Source: Comamonadaceae bacterium (GTDB lineage: Bacteria; Pseudomonadota; Gammaproteobacteria; Burkholderiales; Burkholderiaceae_C). From it: a DNA stretch of 64,000 nucleotides. The notes under the pieces are model-generated. The model worked only from the letters and a program-made list of their open reading frames with translations, had not been told where the DNA came from and did no database searches. This document shows, in pieces, positions 8,750 to 16,819 of this stretch (position 1 is the first letter of the stretch; each line of letters opens with the position of its first letter). Location of the stretch: contig CANGLW010000008.1 in NCBI GenBank assembly GCA_947454955.1, forward strand, positions 34,723-98,722, read 5' to 3'. A program made the position numbers and the translations under genes.

Positions 8750-9247
8750 ATGCCCGCTTGGCGACAGCGTTTGACACGGGTGTGCGAAGCGCTGGGCGTG
8801 TTGCTGTTCGCTTTGTTGTTCGGGGTGTTCGTGGTGCAGGTGATCGCGCGCTTGGTGTGGGGCCAACCCCTGACCTGGACGGACGAGGCTGCGGTGATCC
8901 TCTACACCTGGTTGGTGCTGTGGGGCACCACCGCGATTTGCAAACCGCGTGAACATGTGGCCTTTGATATCTTGTTCCAACAGCGCCCCGGCTTGCAACG
9001 CTGGGTCTTGTGCGTGGCATGCGCAGGGGTGGGGGGCTTGCTGCTGTGGGCGCTGCCCGGTTCGCTGGACTTCATTGCCTTCATGCGCCGCGAAAGCACC
9101 CCGGTGATGGGCTGGCCGCTGCACTGGGTGTACGCGCCGTTTGCGCTCATGCTCGCGGTGGTGGGCTTGGCTTATCTGTGGCGCGCACTGCGTTTGCTGG
9201 GCAAGCACTGGCGGCAGGTCGTGGCTGAATTTGAGGCGCGACCATGA
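8750..9247 (+). CDS. dctQ: TRAP transporter small permease (DctQ family)
   Basis: A 165-residue protein with four predicted membrane helices and the DctQ motif of a Trp/Glu-containing loop (PLTWTDEAAVILYTWLVLWG). It forms the small membrane subunit of the TRAP transporter encoded by its neighbours. The start one base after the binding-protein stop was chosen; upstream in-frame codons fall inside dctP. The last four bases overlap the start of dctM (ATGA). Confidence 0.9.
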   Translation: MPAWRQRLTRVCEALGVLLFALLFGVFVVQVIARLVWGQPLTWTDEAAVILYTWLVLWGTTAICKPREHVAFDILFQQRPGLQRWVLCVACAGVGGLLLWALPGSLDFIAFMRRESTPVMGWPLHWVYAPFALMLAVVGLAYLWRALRLLGKHWRQVVAEFEARP

Positions 9248-10542
9248 GCACCGGTTTGTGGGTGCTTGCCGGTGTGCTGGTGACTTTGCTTTTGCTGCGC
9301 GCGCCGATTGGCTTGGCGATGTTGGGCGGGGGCATTGCTTACCTGGGTGTGACCGGACAAGACATGGGCTTGGCCGCCGAACAGGTGCTGGGCGGCCTGA
9401 TGGGCGGCTATGTGCTGCTGGCCGTGCCGCTGTTTATTTTTGCGGCCAATTTGATGAACGCCGGCACGGTGAGCGAGCGCTTGTTTGCACTCTCGCACCT
9501 GCTGGTGGGGCGCTGGCGCGGCGGGCTGGCGCAGGTGGACATTTTGGTGAGCGTGATTTTTTCCGGCATGAGCGGCAGCGCGATCGCCGATGCCGCAGGA
9601 CCGGGCTTGGTCACCCTCAAACAAATGCTGGCCAAGCCGCACTACACCCCGGGCTTTGCGGGTGCGGTGGTGGTGGCCAGTGCCACCATTGGCCCCATCA
9701 TCCCGCCGTCCATTCCCATGGTGATTTACGCGCTGGTCTCAGGCACCTCGGTGGGCGCTTTGTTTTTGGGTGGCGTGGTGCCCGGCCTCTTGATGGCGGG
9801 CCTGTTGATGTTGGGGGTGCACATCATCGCCACGCGCCGCCAAATTCCCCTAGAGCCCTCTGTGCCAAAAGCGCAGCGCGCCGGCATGTTGTGGCGCGGC
9901 TTGCTGCCTTTGAGTTTGCCCGTCGTTTTGTTGGGCGGCATTTACAGCGGTGCTTTCACCCCCACCGAAGCAGCTGCGGTCGCGGCACTTCATGCACTTT
10001 TGCTGGCCTGGTTTTACAAAGCTTTGAGCCCGAGAATTCTTTACGCTGTGATGCTCGAGACCGTGCGTGCCAGCACGGTGGTCACCCTGATCATCGCCGC
10101 GGCGTATCTGATGAATTACGCCTTGACCGCCGAGGGCATGCCCGCGCAACTCGCGAACTGGGTGATGGGTTTGCAGCTTGCCCCTTGGCAGTTTTTGCTG
10201 CTGGTCAACGCCCTGTTTTTGGCGCTGGGTTGTTTCTTGGATGTGTCAGTGATGCTGCTGGTCATCGTGCCCATGCTGGTGCCTGCGGCACGCGCTTTGG
10301 GCATTGACCTGGTGCACTTCGGTGTGGTGGCGGTGGTCAACATGATGATCGGCATGGTGCACCCGCCCTTTGGCATGCTGCTGTTCGTCACCAACGCCCT
10401 GAGCGGCATTGCCGTGCGCGACATGGTGCGCGAGGGCTGGTTGTTTTTGGTGATGCTGCTGGTGGCTCTGGCCCTCATCACCTTTGTGCCCAGCCTGGTG
10501 CTGTGGCTGCCCCAAAGCATGGGTTATGTGACGGGCGGTTGA
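9244..10542 (+). CDS. dctM: TRAP transporter large permease (DctM family)
   Basis: A 432-residue protein with about twelve membrane helices and the DctM signatures: FSGMSGSAIADAAGPGLV, GPIIPPSIPMVIYA and FLDVSVMLLVIVPMLVPA. It is the sodium-coupled transport subunit of the TRAP system. The start overlaps the small-permease stop, so the three genes are translationally coupled. It converges with metW across 34 bases. Confidence 0.93.
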   Translation: MSTGLWVLAGVLVTLLLLRAPIGLAMLGGGIAYLGVTGQDMGLAAEQVLGGLMGGYVLLAVPLFIFAANLMNAGTVSERLFALSHLLVGRWRGGLAQVDILVSVIFSGMSGSAIADAAGPGLVTLKQMLAKPHYTPGFAGAVVVASATIGPIIPPSIPMVIYALVSGTSVGALFLGGVVPGLLMAGLLMLGVHIIATRRQIPLEPSVPKAQRAGMLWRGLLPLSLPVVLLGGIYSGAFTPTEAAAVAALHALLLAWFYKALSPRILYAVMLETVRASTVVTLIIAAAYLMNYALTAEGMPAQLANWVMGLQLAPWQFLLLVNALFLALGCFLDVSVMLLVIVPMLVPAARALGIDLVHFGVVAVVNMMIGMVHPPFGMLLFVTNALSGIAVRDMVREGWLFLVMLLVALALITFVPSLVLWLPQSMGYVTGG

Positions 10543-10576
10543 TTCATTCAACGCCAAAAAACTCAGCGCAGAAAAT

Positions 10577-11158
10577 TTACCGCGAGAACTTCAGCACCGT
10601 GGTGCTGGCGAACAAGTTAGGCGCCAAGGTCACGCGCTGGCCACGGTGCACACCAAAACTCTCCAGCACCTGCAGGCCGTTGCGCTGCGCCAAATCCAGC
10701 AGGTCCACATGGGTGCCCACACGGATGTTGGGTGTGTCGTACCACTGGTAGGGCAGGCGTTTGGTCACCGGCATGCGGCCGAGCAACACGCTCAAGCGGT
10801 TGGGCCAATGCGCAAAGTTAGGAAACGCCACAATGCCCACACGCCCCACACGCGCGGTTTCGCGCAGCACCACCTCGGCGTTGCGCAGGTGTTGCAGGGT
10901 GTCGCTTTGCAGCACCACGTCAAAACTTTGGTCTTCGAACATGTCCAGCCCCTCGTCGAGGTTGAGCTGAATCACATTCACACCGCGCTGCACACAGGCT
11001 AGCACATTGGCATCATCAAGCTCCACACCGTAACCGGTGCAGCCGCGGGTGGCTTGCAGGTGCGCGAGCATGGCGCCGTTGCCGCAACCCAAATCCAAGA
11101 CGCGCGAGCCCGGTGGCACCAACTGCGCCAGCACTTTCATGGTGAGGTCATCGGTCAT
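10577..11158 (-). CDS. metW: Methionine biosynthesis protein MetW
   Basis: A 193-residue class I SAM-methyltransferase-fold protein with motif [13 protein letters not shown] and post-motif acidic residues ([10 protein letters not shown]). It is the usual partner of metX in beta- and gammaproteobacteria, where MetW is needed for full MetX activity (established for the MetX/MetW pair in some species). Its start overlaps the metX stop by ATGA, so it is translated from the metX message and falls under the same riboswitch control. Confidence 0.95.
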   Translation of the reverse strand: MTDDLTMKVLAQLVPPGSRVLDLGCGNGAMLAHLQATRGCTGYGVELDDANVLACVQRGVNVIQLNLDEGLDMFEDQSFDVVLQSDTLQHLRNAEVVLRETARVGRVGIVAFPNFAHWPNRLSVLLGRMPVTKRLPYQWYDTPNIRVGTHVDLLDLAQRNGLQVLESFGVHRGQRVTLAPNLFASTTVLKFSR

Positions 11159-12300
11159 AAGCCCACCCCAATTTTGCTCTCAAAATAAGAGCGCACCAGC
11201 GCCAAATAGCGGGGGTCGTCCAGCAAAAAGGCATCATGGCCGTGCGGCGCGTCAATCTCGGCGTAGCTCACCTCGCGGCGGTTGTCCACCAGGGCTTTGA
11301 CGATCTCGCGGCTGCGCGCGGGGCTGAAGCGCCAGTCGGTGGTGAAGCTCACCAGCAAAAACTTGGACTGGGTGTGCGCCAACGCGCGGGTGAGGTTGCC
11401 ACCATGCGCGCGGGCCGGGTCGAAATAATCCAGCGCGCGGGTGATGAGCAAATAGGTGTTGGCGTCAAAGTACTCGCTGAACTTGTCGCCCTGGTAGCGC
11501 AGGTAGCTCTCGATCTCAAATTCCACATCTTGTGTGGAAAATTTGTAGTCGCGCTCGGCCTGGGTGGAGGTGACCGCATCGCGCAGCTTGCGACCAAACT
11601 TGTCATTCATCACATCATCACTGAGGTAGGTGATGTGGCCGATCATGCGGGCTATGCGCAGACCGCGCTTGGGCACCACGCCGTGCGCGTAAAAGTGGCC
11701 GTTGTGAAAGTCGGGGTCGGTCACGATGGCGCGGCGCGCCACCTCGTTAAACGCGATGTTCTCGGCGTTCAAGTTGGGCGCACTGGCCACCACCACCGCG
11801 TGCTTGACGCGCTGCGGGTATTGCAGCGTCCAACTCAAGGTTTGCATGCCGCCCAAGCTGCCGCCCATCACCGCGGCCAGGGTGTCGATGCCTAAAGCAT
11901 CGAGCAAACGCGCTTGCGCGTTGACCCAGTCTTCCACCGTGACCACCGGGAAATCGGCGCCATAGACCTGGCCGGTGTCGGGGTGGGTGTGCATGGGGCC
12001 GGTCGAGCCAAAGCACGAGCCCAGGTTGTTCACCCCAATCACGAAAAATTTGTTGGTGTCCACCGGCTTGCCCGGGCCAATCATGTTGTCCCACCAGCCT
12101 TCGCTTTTGGGTTGGCCCTCGTACACGCCAGCCACATGGTGCGAGGCGTTGAGGGCGTGGCAAATCAGCACTGCGTTGGACTTGGCTGCGTTGAGGGTGC
12201 CGTAGGTCTCGTAGCTCAGGTGGTAGTCGCGGATCGACGCACCGCTTTGCAGGGGCAAAGCAGCGTCAAAGTGCATCGACTGTGGGTGAGCGATCAACAT
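11155..12300 (-). CDS. metX: Homoserine O-acyltransferase MetX
   Basis: A 381-residue alpha/beta hydrolase-fold acyltransferase for the first committed step of methionine synthesis, acylating homoserine. The catalytic Ser148 is in MGGSLGG, with Asp322 in TDWRFSP and His355 in HGHDAF. The start [11 protein letters not shown] was chosen by family length and because the upstream frame is occupied by a riboswitch and terminator. Whether it uses acetyl- or succinyl-CoA cannot be settled from motifs seen here; betaproteobacterial MetX enzymes with MetW partners may be succinyltransferases. The C-terminal tail is encoded by a 17-nt AT-rich element. Confidence 0.95.
   Translation of the reverse strand: MLIAHPQSMHFDAALPLQSGASIRDYHLSYETYGTLNAAKSNAVLICHALNASHHVAGVYEGQPKSEGWWDNMIGPGKPVDTNKFFVIGVNNLGSCFGSTGPMHTHPDTGQVYGADFPVVTVEDWVNAQARLLDALGIDTLAAVMGGSLGGMQTLSWTLQYPQRVKHAVVVASAPNLNAENIAFNEVARRAIVTDPDFHNGHFYAHGVVPKRGLRIARMIGHITYLSDDVMNDKFGRKLRDAVTSTQAERDYKFSTQDVEFEIESYLRYQGDKFSEYFDANTYLLITRALDYFDPARAHGGNLTRALAHTQSKFLLVSFTTDWRFSPARSREIVKALVDNRREVSYAEIDAPHGHDAFLLDDPRYLALVRSYFESKIGVGL
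11176..11192. repeat. 17-nt palindromic AT-rich element at the metX 3' end
   Basis: GCTCTCAAAATAAGAGC encodes part of the last residues of MetX (SYFESK). It differs from the parB copy at 62946 at two positions and is a near-perfect inverted repeat. Confidence 0.5.
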
Positions 12301-12316
12301 CGCGGCAAGCAACTCC

Positions 12317-12355
12317 AAAAAACAAAAACCCGGCTCAGCAAAAGCAGGGCCGGGT
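12317..12355 (-). terminator. Intrinsic terminator between riboswitch and metX
   Basis: On the minus strand ACCCGGC and GCCGGGT form a seven-pair stem (12349-12355 with 12328-12334) followed directly by a run of T (TTTTTGTTTTTT). It lies between the SAM-II-like aptamer and the metX start, so it is placed to stop transcription before the gene. Confidence 0.75.
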
Positions 12356-12375
12356 ATCGCAGGGAGACACTTGCC

Positions 12376-12455
12376 GTCTTTAGCTGAACTTCGAGGCATG
12401 CAAGCCCGCAAAGGCTCGACCCCGGCGCCCGCAATCTGGTTCAAATCGGCGCATG
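12376..12455 (-). promoter_or_regulatory. SAM-II-like riboswitch aptamer upstream of metX-metW
   Basis: Read on the minus strand, stem P1 is GCGCC (12452-12448) with GGCGC (12429-12425), closing a loop that contains GATTTGAACC and ATTGC. Further along is CAGCTAAAGACGG (12386-12374). These match the SAM-II (SAM_alpha) landmarks as I recall them: GATTT-AACC...ATTGC in loop 1 and a 3' GCTAAA that forms the pseudoknot. Between them an extra hairpin (TCGAG...CTCGA) extends the third loop. The ligand would be S-adenosylmethionine, matching the methionine genes downstream, and a terminator follows. Assignment is from memory of the consensus, not a covariance search. Confidence 0.75.
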
Positions 12456-12573
12456 CCCTGAGTATAAAACGAAGTGCCCCAGTGGCTTGAGGCTTTTTAG
12501 CGTCGCCCACAAACAGTGCGCAAACCCTCAGCACCAGCGTCAGGCCGCCCCAAAAAGCGGCAGCCCATAGAAT

Positions 12574-12590
12574 TTGGCGTGAAAATTGCT
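12574..12590 (+). promoter_or_regulatory. Sigma-54 type -24/-12 promoter of amt
   Basis: TTGGCGTGAAAATTGCT matches the sigma-54 consensus (YTGGCACGRNNNTTGCW) at all core positions, with the -24 GG and the -12 GC at the required spacing. Transcription would start near 12602, about 60 bases before amt. Nitrogen-regulated expression through RpoN and NtrC is the usual pattern for ammonium transporters. Confidence 0.65.
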
Positions 12591-12595
12591 TAGTT

Positions 12596-12632
12596 TTGGT
12601 GCAAATCCATTTTTTCGCTGTTTTTGCACCAA
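12596..12632 (+). repeat. 10-bp inverted repeat in the amt leader
   Basis: TTGGTGCAAA (12596-12605) and TTTGCACCAA (12623-12632) are perfect inverted complements separated by 17 bases. The half-sites resemble NtrC half-sites (TGCACCA/TGGTGCA) but lie downstream of the proposed start site and could form a leader hairpin instead. Confidence 0.5.
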
Positions 12633-12662
12633 TAACAGGCATTTTTACTCAAAGAGGTTCAC

Positions 12663-13865
12663 ATGGAAGCACTAAAACAGGGCGCAGACACCCTGTTCAT
12701 CCTCCTCGGCGCCATCATGGTTCTGGCCATGCACGCCGGTTTCGCGTTTCTGGAGCTCGGCACCGTGCGCCGCAAAAACCAGGTCAATGCGCTGGTCAAG
12801 ATCCTGGTGGACTTCTCGGTCTCCACGGTGGTGTACTTCTTGGTGGGCTACAGCGTGGCATATGGCACCAACTTCCTCATCGGTGCGGAGCAACTCGCCG
12901 CGAAAAACGGTTACGAGCTGGTGAAGTTCTTCTTCCTGCTGACCTTCGCCGCGGCCATCCCGGCCATCATCTCGGGTGGCATTGCCGAGCGCGCGCGCTT
13001 CTGGCCCCAGCTCTTGGCCACCGCGTTGGTGGTGGGCGTGGTTTACCCCTTCTTTGAGGGCATTGCCTGGAACCAACACTTCGGCATCCAAGCCTGGATC
13101 AAAGAGCTCACCGGCGATGAATTCCACGACTTTGCCGGCAGCGTGGTGGTGCACGCGGTGGGCGGCTGGATTGCCCTGCCTGCCGTGCTGCTGCTGGGCG
13201 CGCGCTACAACCGTTACCGCAAAGACGGCGCGATCTCGGCCCACCCGCCTTCGAGCATCCCCTTCCTGGCGCTGGGCGCCTGGATTTTGATCGTGGGCTG
13301 GTTCGGCTTTAACGTGATGAGCGCGCAGATGCTGGACAAAATCTCGGGCCTGGTGGCGGTCAACTCGCTCATGGCCATGGTGGGCGGCACCTTGGTGGCC
13401 TTGCTCATGGGCAAGAACGACCCGGGCTTTGTGCACAACGGCCCCCTGGCCGGCCTGGTGGCGGTGTGCGCCGGCTCTGACCTGATGCACCCCCTGGGCG
13501 CGCTGGTGGTGGGCGGTGTGGCCGGCGCCATTTTTGTGGTCATGTTCACCCTGACCCAAAACAAATGGAAGGTTGACGACGTGCTGGGCGTATGGCCCCT
13601 ACACGGCCTGTGTGGCACCTGGGGTGGTATTGCCGCAGGTATTTTCGGCACGCAAGCCATGGGCGGCCTGGGTGGCATCAACCTCACAGCGCAGCTCATC
13701 GGCACCGCCATGGGTGTGGCCTGGGCTTTGGTGGGTGGTTTGGCGGTGTACGGAACCCTCAAGGTCACCATGGGTTTACGCCTGAGCCAAGAGGAAGAAT
13801 TTGACGGCGCAGACCTGGCGATTCACAACATCAGCGCCACCCCTGAGCGCGAGGTGAACTGGTAA
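12663..13865 (+). CDS. amtB: Ammonium transporter AmtB
   Basis: A 400-residue Amt/Rh channel with eleven predicted membrane helices and no obvious cleaved leader. The family motifs are present: FLELGTVRRKN, the first pore histidine in VVVHAVGGWIALPA, and the second in WPLHGLCGTWGG. It conducts ammonium across the inner membrane. Unlike the common glnK-amtB arrangement, no glnK lies directly upstream. The gene is expressed alone between a sigma-54-type promoter and a strong terminator. RBS AGAGG lies seven bases before the start. Confidence 0.96.
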   Translation: MEALKQGADTLFILLGAIMVLAMHAGFAFLELGTVRRKNQVNALVKILVDFSVSTVVYFLVGYSVAYGTNFLIGAEQLAAKNGYELVKFFFLLTFAAAIPAIISGGIAERARFWPQLLATALVVGVVYPFFEGIAWNQHFGIQAWIKELTGDEFHDFAGSVVVHAVGGWIALPAVLLLGARYNRYRKDGAISAHPPSSIPFLALGAWILIVGWFGFNVMSAQMLDKISGLVAVNSLMAMVGGTLVALLMGKNDPGFVHNGPLAGLVAVCAGSDLMHPLGALVVGGVAGAIFVVMFTLTQNKWKVDDVLGVWPLHGLCGTWGGIAAGIFGTQAMGGLGGINLTAQLIGTAMGVAWALVGGLAVYGTLKVTMGLRLSQEEEFDGADLAIHNISATPEREVNW

Positions 13866-13886
13866 ACCCAGCCCCACCCCCAGCAC

Positions 13887-13915
13887 ACGCCCGCTGTTGC
13901 GGGCGTTGTTTTTTC
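13887..13915 (+). terminator. Intrinsic terminator of amtB
   Basis: ACGCCCGC and GCGGGCGT form a perfect eight-pair stem with a TGTT loop, followed by TGTTTTTT. Confidence 0.85.
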
Positions 13916-14129
13916 CACTTTTTGCAGTGTTTTTGCCCAGAAACCCTTTGTTTGCTTGATATTTGGCTATGCTTTTTGCATATCTAGCGCATAATGGGTC
14001 AGCTGTTTTTTTCAGCAGCTTATTTGGTTTGCGGTGTTTCAGTCGGTTTCGCGTCTTGAGAATTCTTCATTGGTTTGTTGATTGCGGCTCTGTGACCCAT
14101 CGCTTTTTGAGTCTTTTTAGGAGTCCCGC

Positions 14130-14552
14130 ATGGGCAACAAACTTTACGTGGGCAACCTGCCCTACGCATTCCGCGACAACGACCTGCAACAGGCATTCAG
14201 CCAGTACGGCACGGTTTCCAGCGCCAAAGTCATGATGGAACGTGACACCGGCCGTTCCAAAGGCTTCGGCTTTGTGGAAATGGGCGACGACGCACAAGCA
14301 CAAGCAGCGATTGCCGGCATGAATGGCCAGCAATTCGGCGGCCGTGGCCTGGTGGTCAACGAAGCCCGTCCCATGGAACCCCGTCCTCCCCGCACCGGCG
14401 GCTACGGCGGCGGTGGTGGTGGCTACGGTGGTGGTGGCGGCGGCGGTTACGGCGGTGGCCGTGAAGGCGGCGGTGGCGGCTACGGTGGTGGCGGTGGCCG
14501 TCGCGAAGGCGGCGGTGGTGGCTACGGCGGCGGTGGCCGTGGTGGTTACTGA
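14130..14552 (+). CDS. Glycine-rich RRM RNA-binding protein (first copy)
   Basis: A 140-residue protein with one RNA-recognition motif: RNP2 LYVGNL at residues 5-10 and RNP1 KGFGFVEM at 44-51. The basic/proline linker PRPPRTGGYG leads into a Gly/Tyr/Arg-rich tail from about residue 90. Such proteins are common in cyanobacteria and betaproteobacteria and are often cold-induced (family knowledge). RBS AGGAG is 7 bases before the start. A paralogue lies 300 bases downstream; the first 85 residues are almost identical. The 264-base upstream spacer holds the amt terminator and an AT-rich leader with no other gene. Confidence 0.93.
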   Translation: MGNKLYVGNLPYAFRDNDLQQAFSQYGTVSSAKVMMERDTGRSKGFGFVEMGDDAQAQAAIAGMNGQQFGGRGLVVNEARPMEPRPPRTGGYGGGGGGYGGGGGGGYGGGREGGGGGYGGGGGRREGGGGGYGGGGRGGY

Positions 14553-14588
14553 TCTGCCCTGACCGGCACGATCACTCACCTGATCAAC

Positions 14589-14613
14589 AAAAGGGTCCTT
14601 GTGGCCCTTTTTT
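14589..14613 (+). terminator. Intrinsic terminator after the first RRM gene
   Basis: AAAAGGG-T-CC and GG-CCCTTTT pair around a TTGT loop, with one bulged T, and are followed by T residues. Confidence 0.75.
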
Positions 14614-14852
14614 CATGCCTGCGCCAAACCGCGTGACACACCACGCTTGCATGACGCGCATCAAGCTCTGTTGCGATCCTGCCAACAACTAGGCATCACT
14701 CCCACTTGTTGAGCAGCGATTTCTGTGGCAAAAAGCGATTGTCTTGCGGCCACAAGCTGCGAGCGACGGATTGCGGTGACCTGTCGATTTCGAAGCTACT
14801 TAGCGTTTGAGGGACTCCATCGCTTGTTTGATGTTTTTCAGGAGTCCTTTGC
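14614..14852 (+). other. Spacer and leader of the second RRM gene, no gene seen
   Basis: This 239-base stretch between the two RRM genes contains no convincing coding frame. Its last 40 bases (CCATCGCTT...TTTTTCAGGAGTCC) resemble the corresponding leader of the first copy (CCATCGCTTTTTGAG...TTAGGAGTCC), which suggests the leader was duplicated with the gene and may carry control information. Confidence 0.5.
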
Positions 14853-15473
14853 ATGGGCAACAAACTCTACGTAGGCAATTTGCCTTACACGGTGCGTGAC
14901 AACGACCTGCAGCAGGCGTTCAGCCAGTTCGGTACGGTCAGCAGCGCCAAGGTGATGATGGAACGCGACACCGGCCGCTCTAAAGGCTTTGGCTTTGTGG
15001 AAATGGGCGATGATGCCCAAGCCCAAGCCGCCATTACCGGCATGCACGGCCAGGACCTCAATGGCCGCAACCTGGTGGTCAACGAAGCCCGCCCCATGGA
15101 GCCCCGCCCACCGCGCACCGGTGGGTACGGTGGTGGTGGCGGCGGCTATGGCGGGGGAGGCGGTTATGGTGGCGGGCGTCGTGAAGGCGGCGGCGGTTAC
15201 GGTGGGGGGGGTGGAGGTGGCTACGGCGGTGGCGGCGGTTATGCGGGCCAACGCGAAGGTGGTTACGCCAGCCCACGTGATGGCGGCGGTGGCTATGGTG
15301 GTGGCGAGCGTCAAGACCGCGGTTATGGTGACCGTGGTGACCGCGGAGATCGTGGCGACAGAGGCGATCGAGGGGACCGCCAGGACCGCAGCTATGGCGA
15401 CGGTCAGGACGGTGGTTTTCGCAGCCCCTACGGCAACCCGCGCGGCGGCGGGGGTGGACGTCGCGGTTACTGA
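14853..15473 (+). CDS. Glycine-rich RRM RNA-binding protein (second copy)
   Basis: A 206-residue paralogue of the preceding protein. The RRM is nearly identical (LYVGNL, KGFGFVEM). The tail is longer: a GGYGGG-rich region, then a repeated Gly-Asp-Arg segment (about residues 163-183) encoded by near-identical GGTGACCGT/GGAGATCGT units, and an RG-rich end. It probably binds RNA; the extended RGG/GDR tail may alter binding or self-association. Tandem duplication with divergence in the low-complexity tail is the simplest origin. Confidence 0.92.
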   Translation: MGNKLYVGNLPYTVRDNDLQQAFSQFGTVSSAKVMMERDTGRSKGFGFVEMGDDAQAQAAITGMHGQDLNGRNLVVNEARPMEPRPPRTGGYGGGGGGYGGGGGYGGGRREGGGGYGGGGGGGYGGGGGYAGQREGGYASPRDGGGGYGGGERQDRGYGDRGDRGDRGDRGDRGDRQDRSYGDGQDGGFRSPYGNPRGGGGGRRGY

Positions 15474-15495
15474 AGAGGACTAACCCCTTCAACAC

Positions 15496-15528
15496 AAAGC
15501 CCCTGACGGCATCGTCTGGGGCTTTTTT
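15496..15528. terminator. Intrinsic terminator between second RRM gene and sbtB
   Basis: AAAGCCCC-T-GACG and CGTC-T-GGGGCTTT form an interrupted twelve-pair stem around GCAT, with T-runs on the plus side and A-runs upstream. It can serve both convergent units. Confidence 0.8.
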
Positions 15529-15537
15529 CATGGGGGC

Positions 15538-15840
15538 CTAAAACTTTTCGGGCCGCAGCACCTGCACATCGGCGAAGAACAGCGTCAAGCCGTAATGCGG
15601 GGCGTAAGTGGCCAGCACATGGCGGGCGATCTGGTCGGCCACCTGGGCCTCGCAAATCACTTTCATCTCGATGGTGCGGTCGGCCTCCCAGTGGCCTTCG
15701 CGGGTGGCGTATTCGCTGCCGCCCCGCACATCGTGCACGGTGTAGCCATGCGCGCCGGCGGCGCGCACATCGGCCACCAAACGTTTTTCCAGCGCGGCCT
15801 CGGCAATGATGACCAGCAGTTGTCGGGGGTGTTTGTTCAT
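15538..15840 (-). CDS. SbtB-like PII family regulator
   Basis: A roughly 100-residue protein with the ferredoxin-like PII fold: beta strand QLLVIIAEAALEKRLV, a T-loop region (VRGGSEYATREGHWEADRTIEMKVIC), and a second beta-alpha-beta (VADQIARHVL...GLTLFFADV). It sits directly after sbtA, the pairing known from cyanobacteria, where SbtB binds adenine nucleotides and controls the bicarbonate transporter. The start at 15840 gives an ATGA overlap with sbtA; an ATG at 15849 is an alternative. The C-terminal CGxxxxCG redox loop of some SbtB proteins is absent. Confidence 0.75.
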   Translation of the reverse strand: MNKHPRQLLVIIAEAALEKRLVADVRAAGAHGYTVHDVRGGSEYATREGHWEADRTIEMKVICEAQVADQIARHVLATYAPHYGLTLFFADVQVLRPEKF

Positions 15841-16775
15841 GGCATCCATCGTTGCACCATCTCAAAGTACAGGGGAATGCCCAGCACGATGTTGAAAGGA
15901 AACGTCACGCCCAAAGCGGCGGTGATCGACAAACCCGCATTGGCCTGAGGCACCGCGATGCGCATGGCCGTGGGTGCTGCAATGTAACTCGCGCTGGCCG
16001 CCAGCGTGGCCATGATGGTCACACCGCCTTGGCTCAAGCCCATGAGCGCACCCGCCAAGGCGCCCAGCACCGCCAAGCCCATCGGGGCGATGAGCGCGAA
16101 GGCCACCAGCTTCACACCATGCTGGCGCAAATCGCCCAGGCGTGCACCGGCCACCAAACCGAGCTCCAACAGAAACAAGGCCAGCACGCCTTTGAAGGGG
16201 TCGATGAACACGTTTTTGATGGACGCGGTGCCCGCCTCGCCCATGAAGGCGCCTATGAGCAAACCACCCACCAGCAAGAGCACCGACTTGCCCAAAAACA
16301 CATCGTGCGCGAGTTCGCGCCAGTTCAGGGCCGAGGCTTCACGCAAGCCGCGACGCGCCAGCCAAATGCCGGCGATCAAACCGGGGGCTTCCATCAGCGC
16401 CACCCACAAGGCTGCATGGCTTTCCACCGGCACACCGCGCTTTTGCAAAAAACTGTTGGCCACTGCAAAGGTCACCACGCTGACCGAGCCGTAGTGCGCG
16501 GCCAAGGCAGCGCTGTCCACCGCGCTCAAGCCCAAGCGGCGCAACACCGGCACCAACAAAAAGGGAATGGCAAAACCCAGGCTCAAGCACACCGCCACCT
16601 GAGGCGCGAGGTCGAGCAAGGACTGCTTGCTCATCTCGATGCCGCCCTTCAAGCCGATGGCCAGCAGCAGGTAAATGGAGAGGGTTTCGTAAAGCGCCTC
16701 GGGCAGCCGCAAATCGCTTTTGAAGCATTTGGCCGCCACACCCAGCACGAAGAAGAGCACCACCACATCCAACAT
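15837..16775 (-). CDS. SbtA-like sodium-dependent bicarbonate transporter
   Basis: A 312-residue membrane protein with about ten helices and the DUF897/SbtA features: LPEALYETLSIYLLLAIGLKGG near the N terminus, AHYGSVSVVTFAVA in the first half, and SASYIAAPTAMRIAVPQAN in the second. Cyanobacterial SbtA takes up bicarbonate with sodium. In a heterotroph it may supply bicarbonate for carboxylases; that role is inferred. It lies 44 bases after lptC on the same strand, in the place where lptA normally sits. Confidence 0.82.
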   Translation of the reverse strand: MLDVVVLFFVLGVAAKCFKSDLRLPEALYETLSIYLLLAIGLKGGIEMSKQSLLDLAPQVAVCLSLGFAIPFLLVPVLRRLGLSAVDSAALAAHYGSVSVVTFAVANSFLQKRGVPVESHAALWVALMEAPGLIAGIWLARRGLREASALNWRELAHDVFLGKSVLLLVGGLLIGAFMGEAGTASIKNVFIDPFKGVLALFLLELGLVAGARLGDLRQHGVKLVAFALIAPMGLAVLGALAGALMGLSQGGVTIMATLAASASYIAAPTAMRIAVPQANAGLSITAALGVTFPFNIVLGIPLYFEMVQRWMP

Positions 16776-16819
16776 GCAACCATGATGCTGGAAAACGATA
16801 AAGCCGATGGTTTGTGGGT

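Noticed and set aside
9141..10307. Open plus-strand frame across dctM
   Set aside because: Out of frame with a well-supported TRAP permease; Cys/Arg/His-rich shadow translation.
12301..12642. N-terminal extension of MetX by 114 residues
   Set aside because: This stretch is occupied by the riboswitch, the terminator and the opposing amt promoter, and has no similarity to MetX.
14398..15470. Tandem GGC/GGT-rich repeats that look like a repeat array
   Set aside because: They are the codons of Gly/Tyr/Arg-rich protein tails, not an independent DNA repeat or CRISPR.
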